DNA of 64,000 bases from Oceanihabitans gracilariae (GTDB taxonomy: Bacteria > Bacteroidota > Bacteroidia > Flavobacteriales > Flavobacteriaceae), in the NCBI RefSeq assembly GCF_042684485.1, contig NZ_JBHULM010000001.1, positions 186,001 to 250,000 of the forward strand, given 5' to 3'. The translations under genes and the position numbers were made by a program. The notes under the pieces were generated by a model, which was not told the DNA's origin, ran no database searches, and worked only from the letters and a program-made list of their open reading frames with translations. Each line of letters begins with the position of its first letter. Positions within the stretch are counted from its first letter, which is position 1. Below, one piece after another: positions 43,679 through 51,473 of the stretch.

Positions 43679-43696
43679 TATTGTATTGGTAAATAA
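43679..43696 (+). other. Proposed right attachment site (attR)
   Basis: TATTGTATTGGTAAATAA matches the mnmE 3' end (13200-13217) at 14 of 18 positions and continues with ACTTA in both places. It lies between the last element-type gene and the chromosomal Zur-like gene. The mismatches lower certainty. Confidence 0.45.
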
Positions 43697-43817
43697 ACTT
43701 AAACCTGTTCAAAATTCTTTGTTTACGTCATTTTCATTCGGGAAACCCTTGTATATAATGCGTATTATTTTTAGCTAACGTTTTGTTCTTTATTTAAAGC
43801 GAAAGCATTCCATTTTT

Positions 43818-44198
43818 TTATTCAAAGCATTCTTCGCAAAGCCCTTGTACTAGTATTTGCGAAATTTCAACCTTTCGGTTAGGTATGTTAGGAATAGGCA
43901 TATTAATAGATAAACAATCTACTTTTCCACACTTTAAACATTGAAAATGCGGATGTACATCTTTATGATGTGAAGCAGAACATCCATCACATTTTGCATA
44001 CCACTTAAGACCATCTTTTCCTAAAAAGGAATGTAAAACACCATCTTCTTCCAATCTATCTAATACACGATAAATAGTTGTTTTATTAAACTTAGAGTCT
44101 AGTTGCTCTATTAATTGTTTAGCAGAAATAGCTTTATGTCCTTGATTAAACTCTTTAAGTAAGGCTGCTACTGCTTTTGTTTTTCTTATCACTCCCAT
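43818..44198 (-). CDS. Fur-family repressor, probably Zur-like
   Basis: This 126-residue protein has a winged-helix N-terminal half (AVAALLKEFNQGHKAISAKQLIEQL...NKTTIYRVLDRLEEDGV), then the metal domain with KCDGCSASHHKDVHPHFQCLKCGKVDC and a final LCEECFE, with Cys pairs for structural zinc and a His-rich sensory site. It is divergent from a MerC-like/FolE/COG0523 operon whose promoter is overlaid by a perfect palindrome. Those neighbours are zinc-economy genes, so I favour zinc sensing (Zur) over iron or peroxide. It is a distant paralogue of the island's Fur-family protein. Confidence 0.85.
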   Translation of the reverse strand: MGVIRKTKAVAALLKEFNQGHKAISAKQLIEQLDSKFNKTTIYRVLDRLEEDGVLHSFLGKDGLKWYAKCDGCSASHHKDVHPHFQCLKCGKVDCLSINMPIPNIPNRKVEISQILVQGLCEECFE

Positions 44199-44221
44199 AC
44201 TACAAATATAACTCAGCCTAG

Positions 44222-44251
44222 TTGCAATAACAAGTTTTTTATCTATATTTG
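44222..44251 (+). promoter_or_regulatory. Promoter of the zinc-linked operon
   Basis: TTG (44222-44224), a 19-base spacer and TATATTTG (44244-44251) match the Bacteroidota consensus exactly. Confidence 0.75.
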
Positions 44252-44264
44252 CAACTCAGTTGCA
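44250..44264. promoter_or_regulatory. Zur/Fur-type operator overlapping the -7 element
   Basis: TGCAACT-C-AGTTGCA is a perfect 7-1-7 palindrome, the classic Fur-family box geometry. It overlaps the end of the -7 element. A further AGTTGCA half-site (44220-44226) covers the -33 TTG, so binding should block transcription. Confidence 0.75.
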
Positions 44265-44267
44265 TTA

Positions 44268-44681
44268 ATGTGTATTATGATATTTACAAAACAAAAATCA
44301 GATGAAATAGGAGTTATGGCAAGTGGGCTTTGTCTTATTCATTGCGTTGCTACACCTTTTTTATTTCTTGTTCAAAGTTGCTCGCTTGCAGGTTGTAGCG
44401 AAACTCCAATATGGTGGAGTGTAATAGATTATTTTTTTCTAGTTATTTCTTTTTTTGCCATATATCGTTCTACGCAAACCACATCAAGTACTTGGATAAA
44501 ACCTGCTTTATGGTGGAGTTGGGCATTACTATTTTTTATTATTATCAACGAAAAAATGACTTGGTTTTCAATACCAGAATATGCTGTGTATATACCAGCA
44601 ATAGCATTAATTGCATTGCACTTATATAATAGAAAATATTGCCAATGTAACACCAATAAATGTTGTACACATGAAGGATAA
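44268..44681 (+). CDS. MerC-domain membrane protein
   Basis: This 137-residue protein has about four hydrophobic segments. GVMASGLCLIHCVATPFLFLV and SCSLAGC carry the MerC family's paired cysteines, and the C-terminus has CQCNTNKCC. MerC proteins take up mercury in resistance operons, but in Bacteroidota single MerC-like genes often sit next to Fur/Zur genes, so a zinc-uptake or metal-uptake role is inferred here. The start is either 44268 or an in-frame ATG at 44277. It overlaps folE by 11 bases. Confidence 0.8.
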   Translation: MCIMIFTKQKSDEIGVMASGLCLIHCVATPFLFLVQSCSLAGCSETPIWWSVIDYFFLVISFFAIYRSTQTTSSTWIKPALWWSWALLFFIIINEKMTWFSIPEYAVYIPAIALIALHLYNRKYCQCNTNKCCTHEG

Positions 44682-45336
44682 AAAAGAGATAATTACTGTA
44701 GGAGATAACCATGTTTTAACTAGTATTAAAACACCATTACGTGCTGATGCTTTTGAAAAAACAGATGCAGAAAAAATAGAAAATATACAATTTCATTTTA
44801 AAAAAATAATGGAAGAGTTGGGCTTAGATTTAACAGATGATAGTTTGTCTGGCACACCATATCGTTTTGCTAAAATGTATGTGCAAGAGCTGTTTTATGG
44901 ATTAAATCCAGCCAACAAACCAAAACTTTCTGTTTTTGAAAATAAGTATAGTTATAAAAAAATGTTAGTAGAGCAGCATATCACTATAAATTCTGCTTGC
45001 GAACACCATTTTCTACCAATTACAGGATATGCGCATGTTGGGTATATTCCTAAAAATAAAGTCGTAGGCTTGTCTAAAATTAATCGCTTGGTAGATTATT
45101 ATGCAAGACGACCACAGGTTCAAGAACGTTTAGTTATTCAAATTTTAAATGATTTACAAGAAGCTTTAGATACTAAAGATGTTATTGTTTCAGTTACAGC
45201 AAAACATTTATGTGTGTCTTCTAGAGGTATAAAAGATCAAACTAGTTACACCACTACTTTAGAATATGGAGGTCGTTTTTCTGACGATACTATACGACAA
45301 GAATTTTTAAATATCGTTGCGCAAGAGACACTTTAA
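44671..45336 (+). CDS. folE: GTP cyclohydrolase I (type IA)
   Basis: It makes dihydroneopterin triphosphate, the first step of folate/pterin synthesis, with a zinc-dependent active site. This 221-residue protein has SACEHHFLPITGYAHVGYIP, VVGLSKINRLVDYYARRPQVQERL and AKHLCVSSRGI, which include the Cys-His-Cys zinc ligands and the catalytic histidines. The start at 44671 overlaps the MerC-like stop. Its placement beside a COG0523 GTPase and Zur-like repressor is telling: in Bacillus subtilis the COG0523 protein ZagA supports FolE during zinc limitation. Confidence 0.94.
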   Translation: MKDKKEIITVGDNHVLTSIKTPLRADAFEKTDAEKIENIQFHFKKIMEELGLDLTDDSLSGTPYRFAKMYVQELFYGLNPANKPKLSVFENKYSYKKMLVEQHITINSACEHHFLPITGYAHVGYIPKNKVVGLSKINRLVDYYARRPQVQERLVIQILNDLQEALDTKDVIVSVTAKHLCVSSRGIKDQTSYTTTLEYGGRFSDDTIRQEFLNIVAQETL

Positions 45337-45388
45337 AGAGTAGTTACTAAAAACATATAAAATACAATTAAGAAAGCATATTTAGTAC

Positions 45389-46588
45389 ATGAGAAAATTA
45401 CCAGTAACTGTTTTAAGCGGATTTTTAGGAGCAGGAAAAACCACTTTGTTAAATCATATTTTACACAATAAAGAAGGCTTAAAAGTAGCAGTTATTGTTA
45501 ATGATATGAGTGAAGTAAATATCGATGCTCAATTTATTGAGAATGAAGGTACACTTTCTAGAACCGAAGAAACTTTAGTAGAAATGTCTAACGGTTGTAT
45601 TTGTTGTACCCTTAGAGAAGATTTAATGGTGGAGGTTGAAAAACTTGCAGCACAAAATAAATTTGATTATTTGCTTATAGAAAGTACAGGTATTAGCGAA
45701 CCTATTCCTGTGGCACAAACATTTTCTTTTGAAAGTGAAGATGGCAACATAGACCTTAGTAGATTTAGTTATATAGATACTATGGTTACGGTTGTGGATG
45801 CTTTTAATTTCTTAAAAGATTTTTCAAGTGCGGATTATCTAGCAACAAGAGAACTTACAGATATTGAAGGTGATGACAGAACAATTGTTAATTTATTAAC
45901 CGATCAAATTGAGTTTGCGAATGTTATTATTATAAATAAAACAGATTTAGTGAATAAGGAGCAGCTTAAAGAACTTCAAAGTATTCTTCACTCCTTAAAT
46001 CCAGAAGCAGATATTCATTTTACTAAGCAATCTGAAATAGCAATAGATGCTGTAATTAATACAGGATTATTCGATTATGAAAAAGCAGAAGCTTCAGCAG
46101 GTTGGATTAAAGAACTAGAAAACGAGCATACACCAGAAACCGAAGAATATGGTATTGGTTCGGTGGTGTTTAAAAGTAGAAAACCCTTTCATCCAGAACG
46201 TTTTCTAAGTTATTTAAATACCAGTTTCCCTCAAAATATTATTAGAAGTAAAGGCTTGTTTTGGATGGCTTCAAGATCTGGTCAAGCATTATTGTGGAGC
46301 TCTGCAGGAGGTTCCTGTAAAGCAGATTCTGCTGGTGTTTGGTGGGCATCTATGCCTTTTGCAGAGCGTACAAATTATATGCCTTTTAATGAGAATCAAG
46401 CTCAAATTGAATCTAATTGGGATGGAATTTATGGTGACCGAAAAATAGAACTGGTGTTTATTGGTCAGTATATAGATAAAGTAGCTATGATGAATCAATT
46501 AAAATCTTGCCTGTTAACAGATGAAGAGGTTGTATTATGGAAAAACAATAGGTTTCCTCAAGAAGACCAATGGCCTATAGTACGATAA
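45389..46588 (+). CDS. CobW/COG0523-family metallochaperone GTPase
   Basis: This 399-residue G3E GTPase has Walker A SGFLGAGKTTLLNH (about 10-23), the metal-binding CxCC motif in NGCICCTLRED, ESTGISEPIPVAQTF as switch region, and NKTD for guanine recognition (IINKTDLV). The C-terminal CobW_C domain (about 250-399) is complete. Zinc-responsive members (ZigA/ZagA/YeiR types) supply metal to client enzymes under starvation. The gene follows folE by 52 bases in a Zur-like-controlled cluster, so FolE is the most likely client. Specific metal not proved. Confidence 0.92.
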   Translation: MRKLPVTVLSGFLGAGKTTLLNHILHNKEGLKVAVIVNDMSEVNIDAQFIENEGTLSRTEETLVEMSNGCICCTLREDLMVEVEKLAAQNKFDYLLIESTGISEPIPVAQTFSFESEDGNIDLSRFSYIDTMVTVVDAFNFLKDFSSADYLATRELTDIEGDDRTIVNLLTDQIEFANVIIINKTDLVNKEQLKELQSILHSLNPEADIHFTKQSEIAIDAVINTGLFDYEKAEASAGWIKELENEHTPETEEYGIGSVVFKSRKPFHPERFLSYLNTSFPQNIIRSKGLFWMASRSGQALLWSSAGGSCKADSAGVWWASMPFAERTNYMPFNENQAQIESNWDGIYGDRKIELVFIGQYIDKVAMMNQLKSCLLTDEEVVLWKNNRFPQEDQWPIVR

Positions 46589-46607
46589 AATAGATATAAA
46601 TTTTAAC

Positions 46608-47237
46608 ATGTTACAGAGCAGCAATCTTACTTTTCAATATAAAAAAACGGAGCATTTGTTTCGTTTTCCTAATATCGATTTAAAGAAACAAGAACACTTA
46701 GTTATTTTAGGTAAATCTGGTATTGGTAAAACCACATTGTTGCATCTTCTAGCAGGAATATTAAAACCAAGTACTGGTACTGTATCTCTTAATAGTCAAG
46801 ATATAACGGTTTTAAGAGAAAGTAGTTTAGATCGATTTAGAGGAAAAAATATAGGACTTGTATTTCAAAAAAAACATGCTATTCAAACATTAAATGTTTT
46901 AGATAATTTAAAAGCACGACTTTATTTTGGTAAAAAAAAGGTAAACCTAAATAAAATGGAAGCTTTACTAGCAGAATTAGATTTGTTAGACTTTAAAACA
47001 AGTAAAGTACAAACACTAAGTGAAGGCCAATTACAGCGTTTAGGTATTGCAATAGCAGTAATACATGAACCAGAAATTATTTTAGCAGATGAACCTACCT
47101 CTAGTTTAGATGATGCCAACTGTAAAATGGTTCTAGAATTATTATTAAAACAAGCAGCTAAAACCCAAGCTAATTTAATTGTAATTACGCATGATCACAG
47201 AATAAAATCTTATTTCCAAAATACCATTATGCTATGA
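46608..47237 (+). CDS. ABC transporter ATP-binding protein (LolD/MacB type)
   Basis: This 209-residue ATPase has Walker A LGKSGIGKTTLLHLLAG, signature LSEGQLQRLG (slightly atypical SEGQ in place of SGGQ) and Walker B EIILADEPTSSLDD, H-loop ITHD. It is a short, membrane-protein-associated ATPase like LolD or MacB's partner. It overlaps the FtsX-like permease by four bases (ATGA), so the two make one transporter. Substrate is unknown; the zinc-linked neighbourhood and the His-rich loop in the permease suggest a metal-related or envelope-lipoprotein role. Confidence 0.9.
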   Translation: MLQSSNLTFQYKKTEHLFRFPNIDLKKQEHLVILGKSGIGKTTLLHLLAGILKPSTGTVSLNSQDITVLRESSLDRFRGKNIGLVFQKKHAIQTLNVLDNLKARLYFGKKKVNLNKMEALLAELDLLDFKTSKVQTLSEGQLQRLGIAIAVIHEPEIILADEPTSSLDDANCKMVLELLLKQAAKTQANLIVITHDHRIKSYFQNTIML

Positions 47238-48469
47238 ATATTTGGAAAATTAGTCTGCAAAATATTAAAAGCAAGCCTTTATATACGTTTTTAAGCGTTT
47301 GTGTTTTAGCACTTAGTATTACGCTTCTTTTAGGAATACAACAGTTAAAATATTCTTTTAAAAACCAGATAGAAACCAATTTAGGAAAAATAGGTTTGGT
47401 GATTGGTGCCAAAGGAAGTCCGTTGCAATTGGTATTAGCATCTGTATTGCATTTAGATAATCCAACAGGAAATATCTCATATACTGAAGCACAAAACATT
47501 ATAAAAAACCCTAGAGTTAAGTCGGCAGTACCTATTTCCTACGGAGATAATTATAAAGGATATAGAATTGTAGGTACAACAGAAACATTTTTGTCTATTT
47601 ATAATGCAGAGTTAGAAACAGGAAGTAATGTAGAGCAATCTATGGAAGTTGTTTTGGGAGCTACTGTAGCCAAAACCTTAAATTTAAAGGTTGGTGATAC
47701 CTTTTTAAGTTCGCATGGCTTAATTGAAAACAGTGTAGATGTTCATAATGATGAATTAACCATAGTCGGCATCTTAAAACCGACACACAAAGTAATAGAT
47801 CGATTAATTGTTACCAATTTAGAGAGTATTTGGGATGTACACCATCATGAAGTTGAAGATACGTCTCACGCAGACTATCATCACCATGACCACGATGAAG
47901 TAGCCAAAGAAATAGAAGCAGATAAGGAAATCACGTCTTTATTGGTGACTTTTAAAAGTCCTAGGTCTCTTTTAACCTTTCCTAGAAAAATTAATGAAAG
48001 CACCAATATGTTGGCAGCGTTACCAAGGTATGAGCTACATAAACTCTATGAATATACAAGTGTAGGCTTTCAAACCATTACATGGATAGCCTATTTAATT
48101 TTAGTAATGTCTGGCTTAACCATCTTTATAAGTTTATATAAAATGGTAAAAGAGCGCGCTTTTGATTTGGCCATTTTACGTACCTATGGAGCTAGCAATT
48201 TTCAGTTAATAAAAATGGTGCTTTACGAAGGATTAATCATTGCTTTTTTAGCCTTTGTTATAGCATATTTATTTGTAAAAATAGGATTAGCTATAGTTCT
48301 TAATTTTATGGTTGCAAGCAATCAACAAAACTTACTGGTAAATTTACCTTACCAGGAGTTGGTGTACTTAGGTATACTTGTCTTTTTTAAGGTTGTTTTA
48401 TCTGTTTCATTGGCCATATATCCCATCATAAAAATGAATATTTCAACAATTTTAAGTCATGAAAAATAA
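47234..48469 (+). CDS. FtsX/MacB-type ABC permease with His-rich periplasmic loop
   Basis: This 411-residue permease has one N-terminal membrane helix, a large extracytoplasmic domain (about 45-270), and three C-terminal helices with the FtsX pattern (TSVGFQTITWIAYLILVMSGLT..., ERAFDLAILRTYGASNFQL). The periplasmic domain contains a remarkable His cluster at about 199-220 (DVHHHEVEDTSHADYHHHD), a likely metal-binding loop. Its short C-terminal reading frame overlaps the next gene by 11 bases. MacB/LolC-like proteins move lipoproteins or peptides by mechanotransmission; here metal sensing or export is a possibility only. Confidence 0.9.
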   Translation: MNIWKISLQNIKSKPLYTFLSVCVLALSITLLLGIQQLKYSFKNQIETNLGKIGLVIGAKGSPLQLVLASVLHLDNPTGNISYTEAQNIIKNPRVKSAVPISYGDNYKGYRIVGTTETFLSIYNAELETGSNVEQSMEVVLGATVAKTLNLKVGDTFLSSHGLIENSVDVHNDELTIVGILKPTHKVIDRLIVTNLESIWDVHHHEVEDTSHADYHHHDHDEVAKEIEADKEITSLLVTFKSPRSLLTFPRKINESTNMLAALPRYELHKLYEYTSVGFQTITWIAYLILVMSGLTIFISLYKMVKERAFDLAILRTYGASNFQLIKMVLYEGLIIAFLAFVIAYLFVKIGLAIVLNFMVASNQQNLLVNLPYQELVYLGILVFFKVVLSVSLAIYPIIKMNISTILSHEK

Positions 48470-48896
48470 AGTATTGCTTTTTATTATTCTTTTGTATAGT
48501 ACTTTGGCTTTTAGTCAACAAAAGGTTACTTGGGAAGATTTATCGAATGTTAAGTACACCGAAAAATACTTCCATAATTATGATGAATATTTTAAGTATC
48601 CTACGTTTTTACCTTCCGTTATGGATTTAGAAGGAAAACAAATAAAGATTACAGGTTATTTTTTTAATATAGCACCAGAACAAGGCGTGTATATTTTGTC
48701 TAAAACTCCAATGTCTTCTTGTTTCTTTTGTGGTCAAGGTGAGCCAAATACAGTAATAGAACTTCAATGTGAAGAAACGCCAAATTTTAAAACGGACGCT
48801 ATTGTTAGCGTAACCGGTAAATTAAGATTAAATAGCGATGATGTAGAACATTTTAATTTTATTATTGAAAACTGTATTGTAGAGCTTACCAATTAA
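48459..48896 (+). CDS. Small exported protein with CxxC motif (DUF3299-like)
   Basis: This 145-residue protein has a signal peptide (VLLFIILLYSTLAFSQ), and a beta-rich mature part with GKQIKITGYFFNI and SSCFFCGQGEPNTVIEL. The CxxCG motif and OB-like strands suggest the DUF3299-type fold, often linked to metal trafficking. The start overlaps the permease stop by 11 bases. It is probably the periplasmic partner of the ABC transporter. Confidence 0.75.
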   Translation: MKNKVLLFIILLYSTLAFSQQKVTWEDLSNVKYTEKYFHNYDEYFKYPTFLPSVMDLEGKQIKITGYFFNIAPEQGVYILSKTPMSSCFFCGQGEPNTVIELQCEETPNFKTDAIVSVTGKLRLNSDDVEHFNFIIENCIVELTN

Positions 48897-48913
48897 CTAT
48901 TATACCATATAAA

Positions 48914-50329
48914 ATGAACAGAAGACATTTTTTTAAAAAAGGATCGCTATTTGCTATAGGAACCACTTTGTTACATCCTTTAGATAGTTTAGCTAGTAAT
49001 CATGATTATGATGCTACCAATAAAAATAAAAAGGCAAAGAATATTATTATTGTTGTTAGTGATGGTATGAGTATTGGTACTTTAAATATGACCGATTTAT
49101 ATCTTTCTAGAAAAACAGGTAAAGGCTCTAATTGGTTAGGGCTATATAAAAACAATAAGGTAAAACGAGCACTTATGGATATGGCTTCGGCTAGTTCCAT
49201 TGTTACCGATTCTGCAGCAGCGAGTTCGTCTTGGGGAGGAGGCGTGCGTATTGCTAATGGCGCTTTAAATGTTAGTAAAAGCGGCGAAGCACATCTTCCT
49301 ATTTGGCAAAAGTTTAAAAAAGCAGGAAAAAAGGCAGGATGCGTAACGTCTGTTCCTATTACACATGCTACACCTGCAGGTTTTTGCGTAAATTCTACAT
49401 CTAGAAATGCCCAAGAAAATATTGCAGAATACTATTTAGAACATAAATTTGATGTGATGATGGGTGGAGGAGATGATTATTTTTCTTCAGATAAAAGAAA
49501 AGATAAAAAAGACATGTATCAGGCTTTTTCATCAAAAGGATATCAGGTAGTAAGTACAAAGGAGGATATGTTTTCTGCTGTAAATAATAAACCTATACTA
49601 GGTGTTTTTGATGATAACGCGCTTCCTTATGCTATAGATAGAAAACATAGTAAAGAATTAGTTCAAAAAATACCTACTCTTGCTGATATGACAAAAAAAG
49701 CAATTGCTGCTATGAAAGACCATGATAAAGGTTTTGTATTGCAAGTAGAGGCTGGTAAAGTAGATTGGGCTGCACATGGTAATGATATTGCAGGATTACT
49801 TCACGATCAAATAGATCATGATGAAGCTATACAAGTAACTATGGATTTTGCTGAAGAAGATGGAGAAACTTTAGTGATTATTACCACAGATCACGGAAAT
49901 GCAAATCCTGGTGTTATATATGGAAGCGATGCTAATACTAATTTTGATTCTATTCAAAATTACAAACATACCAATGAGTGGATTTTAAATGGTATTGGTA
50001 AAGAAACATCTATTTCTCAAATAAAAGAAAGAATACATTATGCAAATACTATAGCGCTCACCAACAACGAGTGTCAGCAACTGCTAGAGTATTACAAAAA
50101 TATAGCAACCGATAATGGTCTATATAATCCTAGGCATCTTCCTTTTAATCTGTTAGCAACGATGCAAAAACAACATAATTCTGTAGGTTGGATAAGTATG
50201 CAACATTCTGCCGATTATGTAGAATTAGCGATGTATGGTCCTGGAAGTCATCTGTTAAAACCTTTTATAAAAAACACAGATTTACATTATTTAATGTTGG
50301 AAGCCGCAGAAGTAGAAAATAAATTTTAA
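48914..50329 (+). CDS. Alkaline phosphatase (PhoA family)
   Basis: This 471-residue protein has a Tat-like signal (MNRRHFFKKGSLFAIGTTLL) and mature motifs VVSDGMSIGTLNMTD, DSAAASSSWGGG with the catalytic Ser after D-S, and TDHGNANPG, giving the metal ligands of a two-zinc, one-magnesium phosphatase. It is longer than the minimal fold but within family range. It is a zinc enzyme at the end of a zinc-linked operon, possibly co-regulated. Product acts in the periplasm. Confidence 0.93.
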   Translation: MNRRHFFKKGSLFAIGTTLLHPLDSLASNHDYDATNKNKKAKNIIIVVSDGMSIGTLNMTDLYLSRKTGKGSNWLGLYKNNKVKRALMDMASASSIVTDSAAASSSWGGGVRIANGALNVSKSGEAHLPIWQKFKKAGKKAGCVTSVPITHATPAGFCVNSTSRNAQENIAEYYLEHKFDVMMGGGDDYFSSDKRKDKKDMYQAFSSKGYQVVSTKEDMFSAVNNKPILGVFDDNALPYAIDRKHSKELVQKIPTLADMTKKAIAAMKDHDKGFVLQVEAGKVDWAAHGNDIAGLLHDQIDHDEAIQVTMDFAEEDGETLVIITTDHGNANPGVIYGSDANTNFDSIQNYKHTNEWILNGIGKETSISQIKERIHYANTIALTNNECQQLLEYYKNIATDNGLYNPRHLPFNLLATMQKQHNSVGWISMQHSADYVELAMYGPGSHLLKPFIKNTDLHYLMLEAAEVENKF

Positions 50330-50401
50330 CTACAATAGAAACTTTTTTAGAATAATTACGTTTTAAATTGGTAAATAAAACTTGTGAATTACAGCTTATA
50401 A

Positions 50402-51208
50402 TTAATAAAATAACAGCTTTTTACTTGTGTTGCCTTTATTAGTATACACTCTAACAATTCCGAAATTTTGAGTGGTAAAGTTTGTAGGTAATCTTAATAT
50501 TTTAGTGTTTAGATTTTCTTTTAAAAGAATGCGTTTTCCTAGTAAATTATAAACTTCTAGTTTAGATATTTCTTGGTTAGAGGTTATATAGATTTCTTTT
50601 AATTCATTTAAAAATGAAATGGAAGTGTCTTGAGCTATGTTTTCATTAATAGAAAGTTGCGCAGATATGCTGTTGTTTATACTTCCATCTGTATTGTTAT
50701 TAAAAGCAATATAATAACGATCTAAATGTGTTCCTTCATAAACATATTCTTCAAAATCTATTTCATTAAGTAAAGTATAAGAGTTGTTTAGTGCATCAAA
50801 TAAATATACATCAATATCTGTATCAAAGTTTTCTAAGGCATCTAAAGAAATAGCAATATCACCAGCATTAGATATAAACATACCTAAAGGGTATTGTTTT
50901 AAATTATCAAAAGCGCCAACACCTTGTATTATATAGTTTTGGTCTTCAATTATCCAATTTAAATCATCAGGATAATTGTTCATTTCTAATGCATCATAAC
51001 CATAATCAACACCATCTGTTGCTGTATTATCAGGAGTAAATGCTAATAGTAAATGTTTAATATAACCGTTAGGCATAGTAAAATCTATTCTAACACGTTG
51101 CACTTCGTTAAAAGTAAAATCTTCTTTTATATTTTTAGAAAAAGGATTGGCAATGGTTAGTGTGTTATAACACAGGGTTATAAGGCATAAGTAGGTTAGC
51201 TTATTCAT
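50402..51208 (-). CDS. Short paralogue of the C-terminal part of the giant adhesin, T9SS-type tail
   Basis: This 268-residue protein has a signal peptide (YLCLITLCYNTLTIANP), then about 165 residues closely matching the C-terminal 'VRIDFTMPNGY...LLLAFTP..DYGYDA' region of the 51474-60107 protein (there VRLNFTSPEGA...LLLAFTP...DYGFDA), including IIQGVGAFD and DVYLFDAL. It ends with a short sorting-like domain (YNLLGKRILL...NTKILRLP...FGIVRVYTNKGNTSKKLLFY). It probably arose by duplication of the giant gene's end, and is secreted by T9SS. Its function is unknown. Confidence 0.8.
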   Translation of the reverse strand: MNKLTYLCLITLCYNTLTIANPFSKNIKEDFTFNEVQRVRIDFTMPNGYIKHLLLAFTPDNTATDGVDYGYDALEMNNYPDDLNWIIEDQNYIIQGVGAFDNLKQYPLGMFISNAGDIAISLDALENFDTDIDVYLFDALNNSYTLLNEIDFEEYVYEGTHLDRYYIAFNNNTDGSINNSISAQLSINENIAQDTSISFLNELKEIYITSNQEISKLEVYNLLGKRILLKENLNTKILRLPTNFTTQNFGIVRVYTNKGNTSKKLLFY

Positions 51209-51420
51209 TTTGTTTTGTTTTAAATGAATTAATATGATTTGGGACTGCTAATATATTTAATATTTTGAAAAACACACTATGAAATGCAGAAATAATCGAT
51301 GAAACGCACTTATTTTGAGGTTTATACGTATTAGAACGGTCTTTTTATTTGTTTTTTAAGCTTATTTTTTATTTAAGTAAAACTTTACTTACAAATTAAA
51401 TTTTAAATTATATGCATATA

Positions 51421-51452
51421 AAAAAGGCGATCTTTTTTAGATCGCCTTTTTT
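51421..51452. terminator. Terminator of the giant adhesin gene
   Basis: AAAAAGGCGATC and GATCGCCTTTTTT form a near-perfect stem with a short loop, 22 bases downstream of the stop of the minus-strand gene. Confidence 0.88.
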
Positions 51453-51473
51453 GTAGATGTATTAAAGAAATTG

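Larger units (their letters stand above)
13200..43696. mobile_element. Integrated genetic element of about 30.5 kb in the 3' end of mnmE, carrying defence and heavy-metal genes
   Basis: A tyrosine recombinase lies 0.6 kb inside the left junction. The last 18 bases of mnmE recur in direct orientation at 43679-43696 with 14 of 18 identical, including eight consecutive bases TGTATTGG. Gene content changes sharply at both ends, from housekeeping genes to integrase, HTH, primase-like, defence, metal-efflux and DUF6943/DUF6266 genes, then back to a zinc-linked chromosomal cluster. The mnmE (trmE) 3' end is a known attachment site for unrelated islands such as SGI1. No relaxase, coupling protein or conjugation gene is recognisable, so self-transfer is unlikely. 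The right boundary is less certain than the left. Confidence 0.65.

Noticed and set aside
13200..43696. Calling the element a complete conjugative transposon
   Set aside because: No relaxase, coupling protein or Tra gene is visible; only integration, replication-like and cargo genes.
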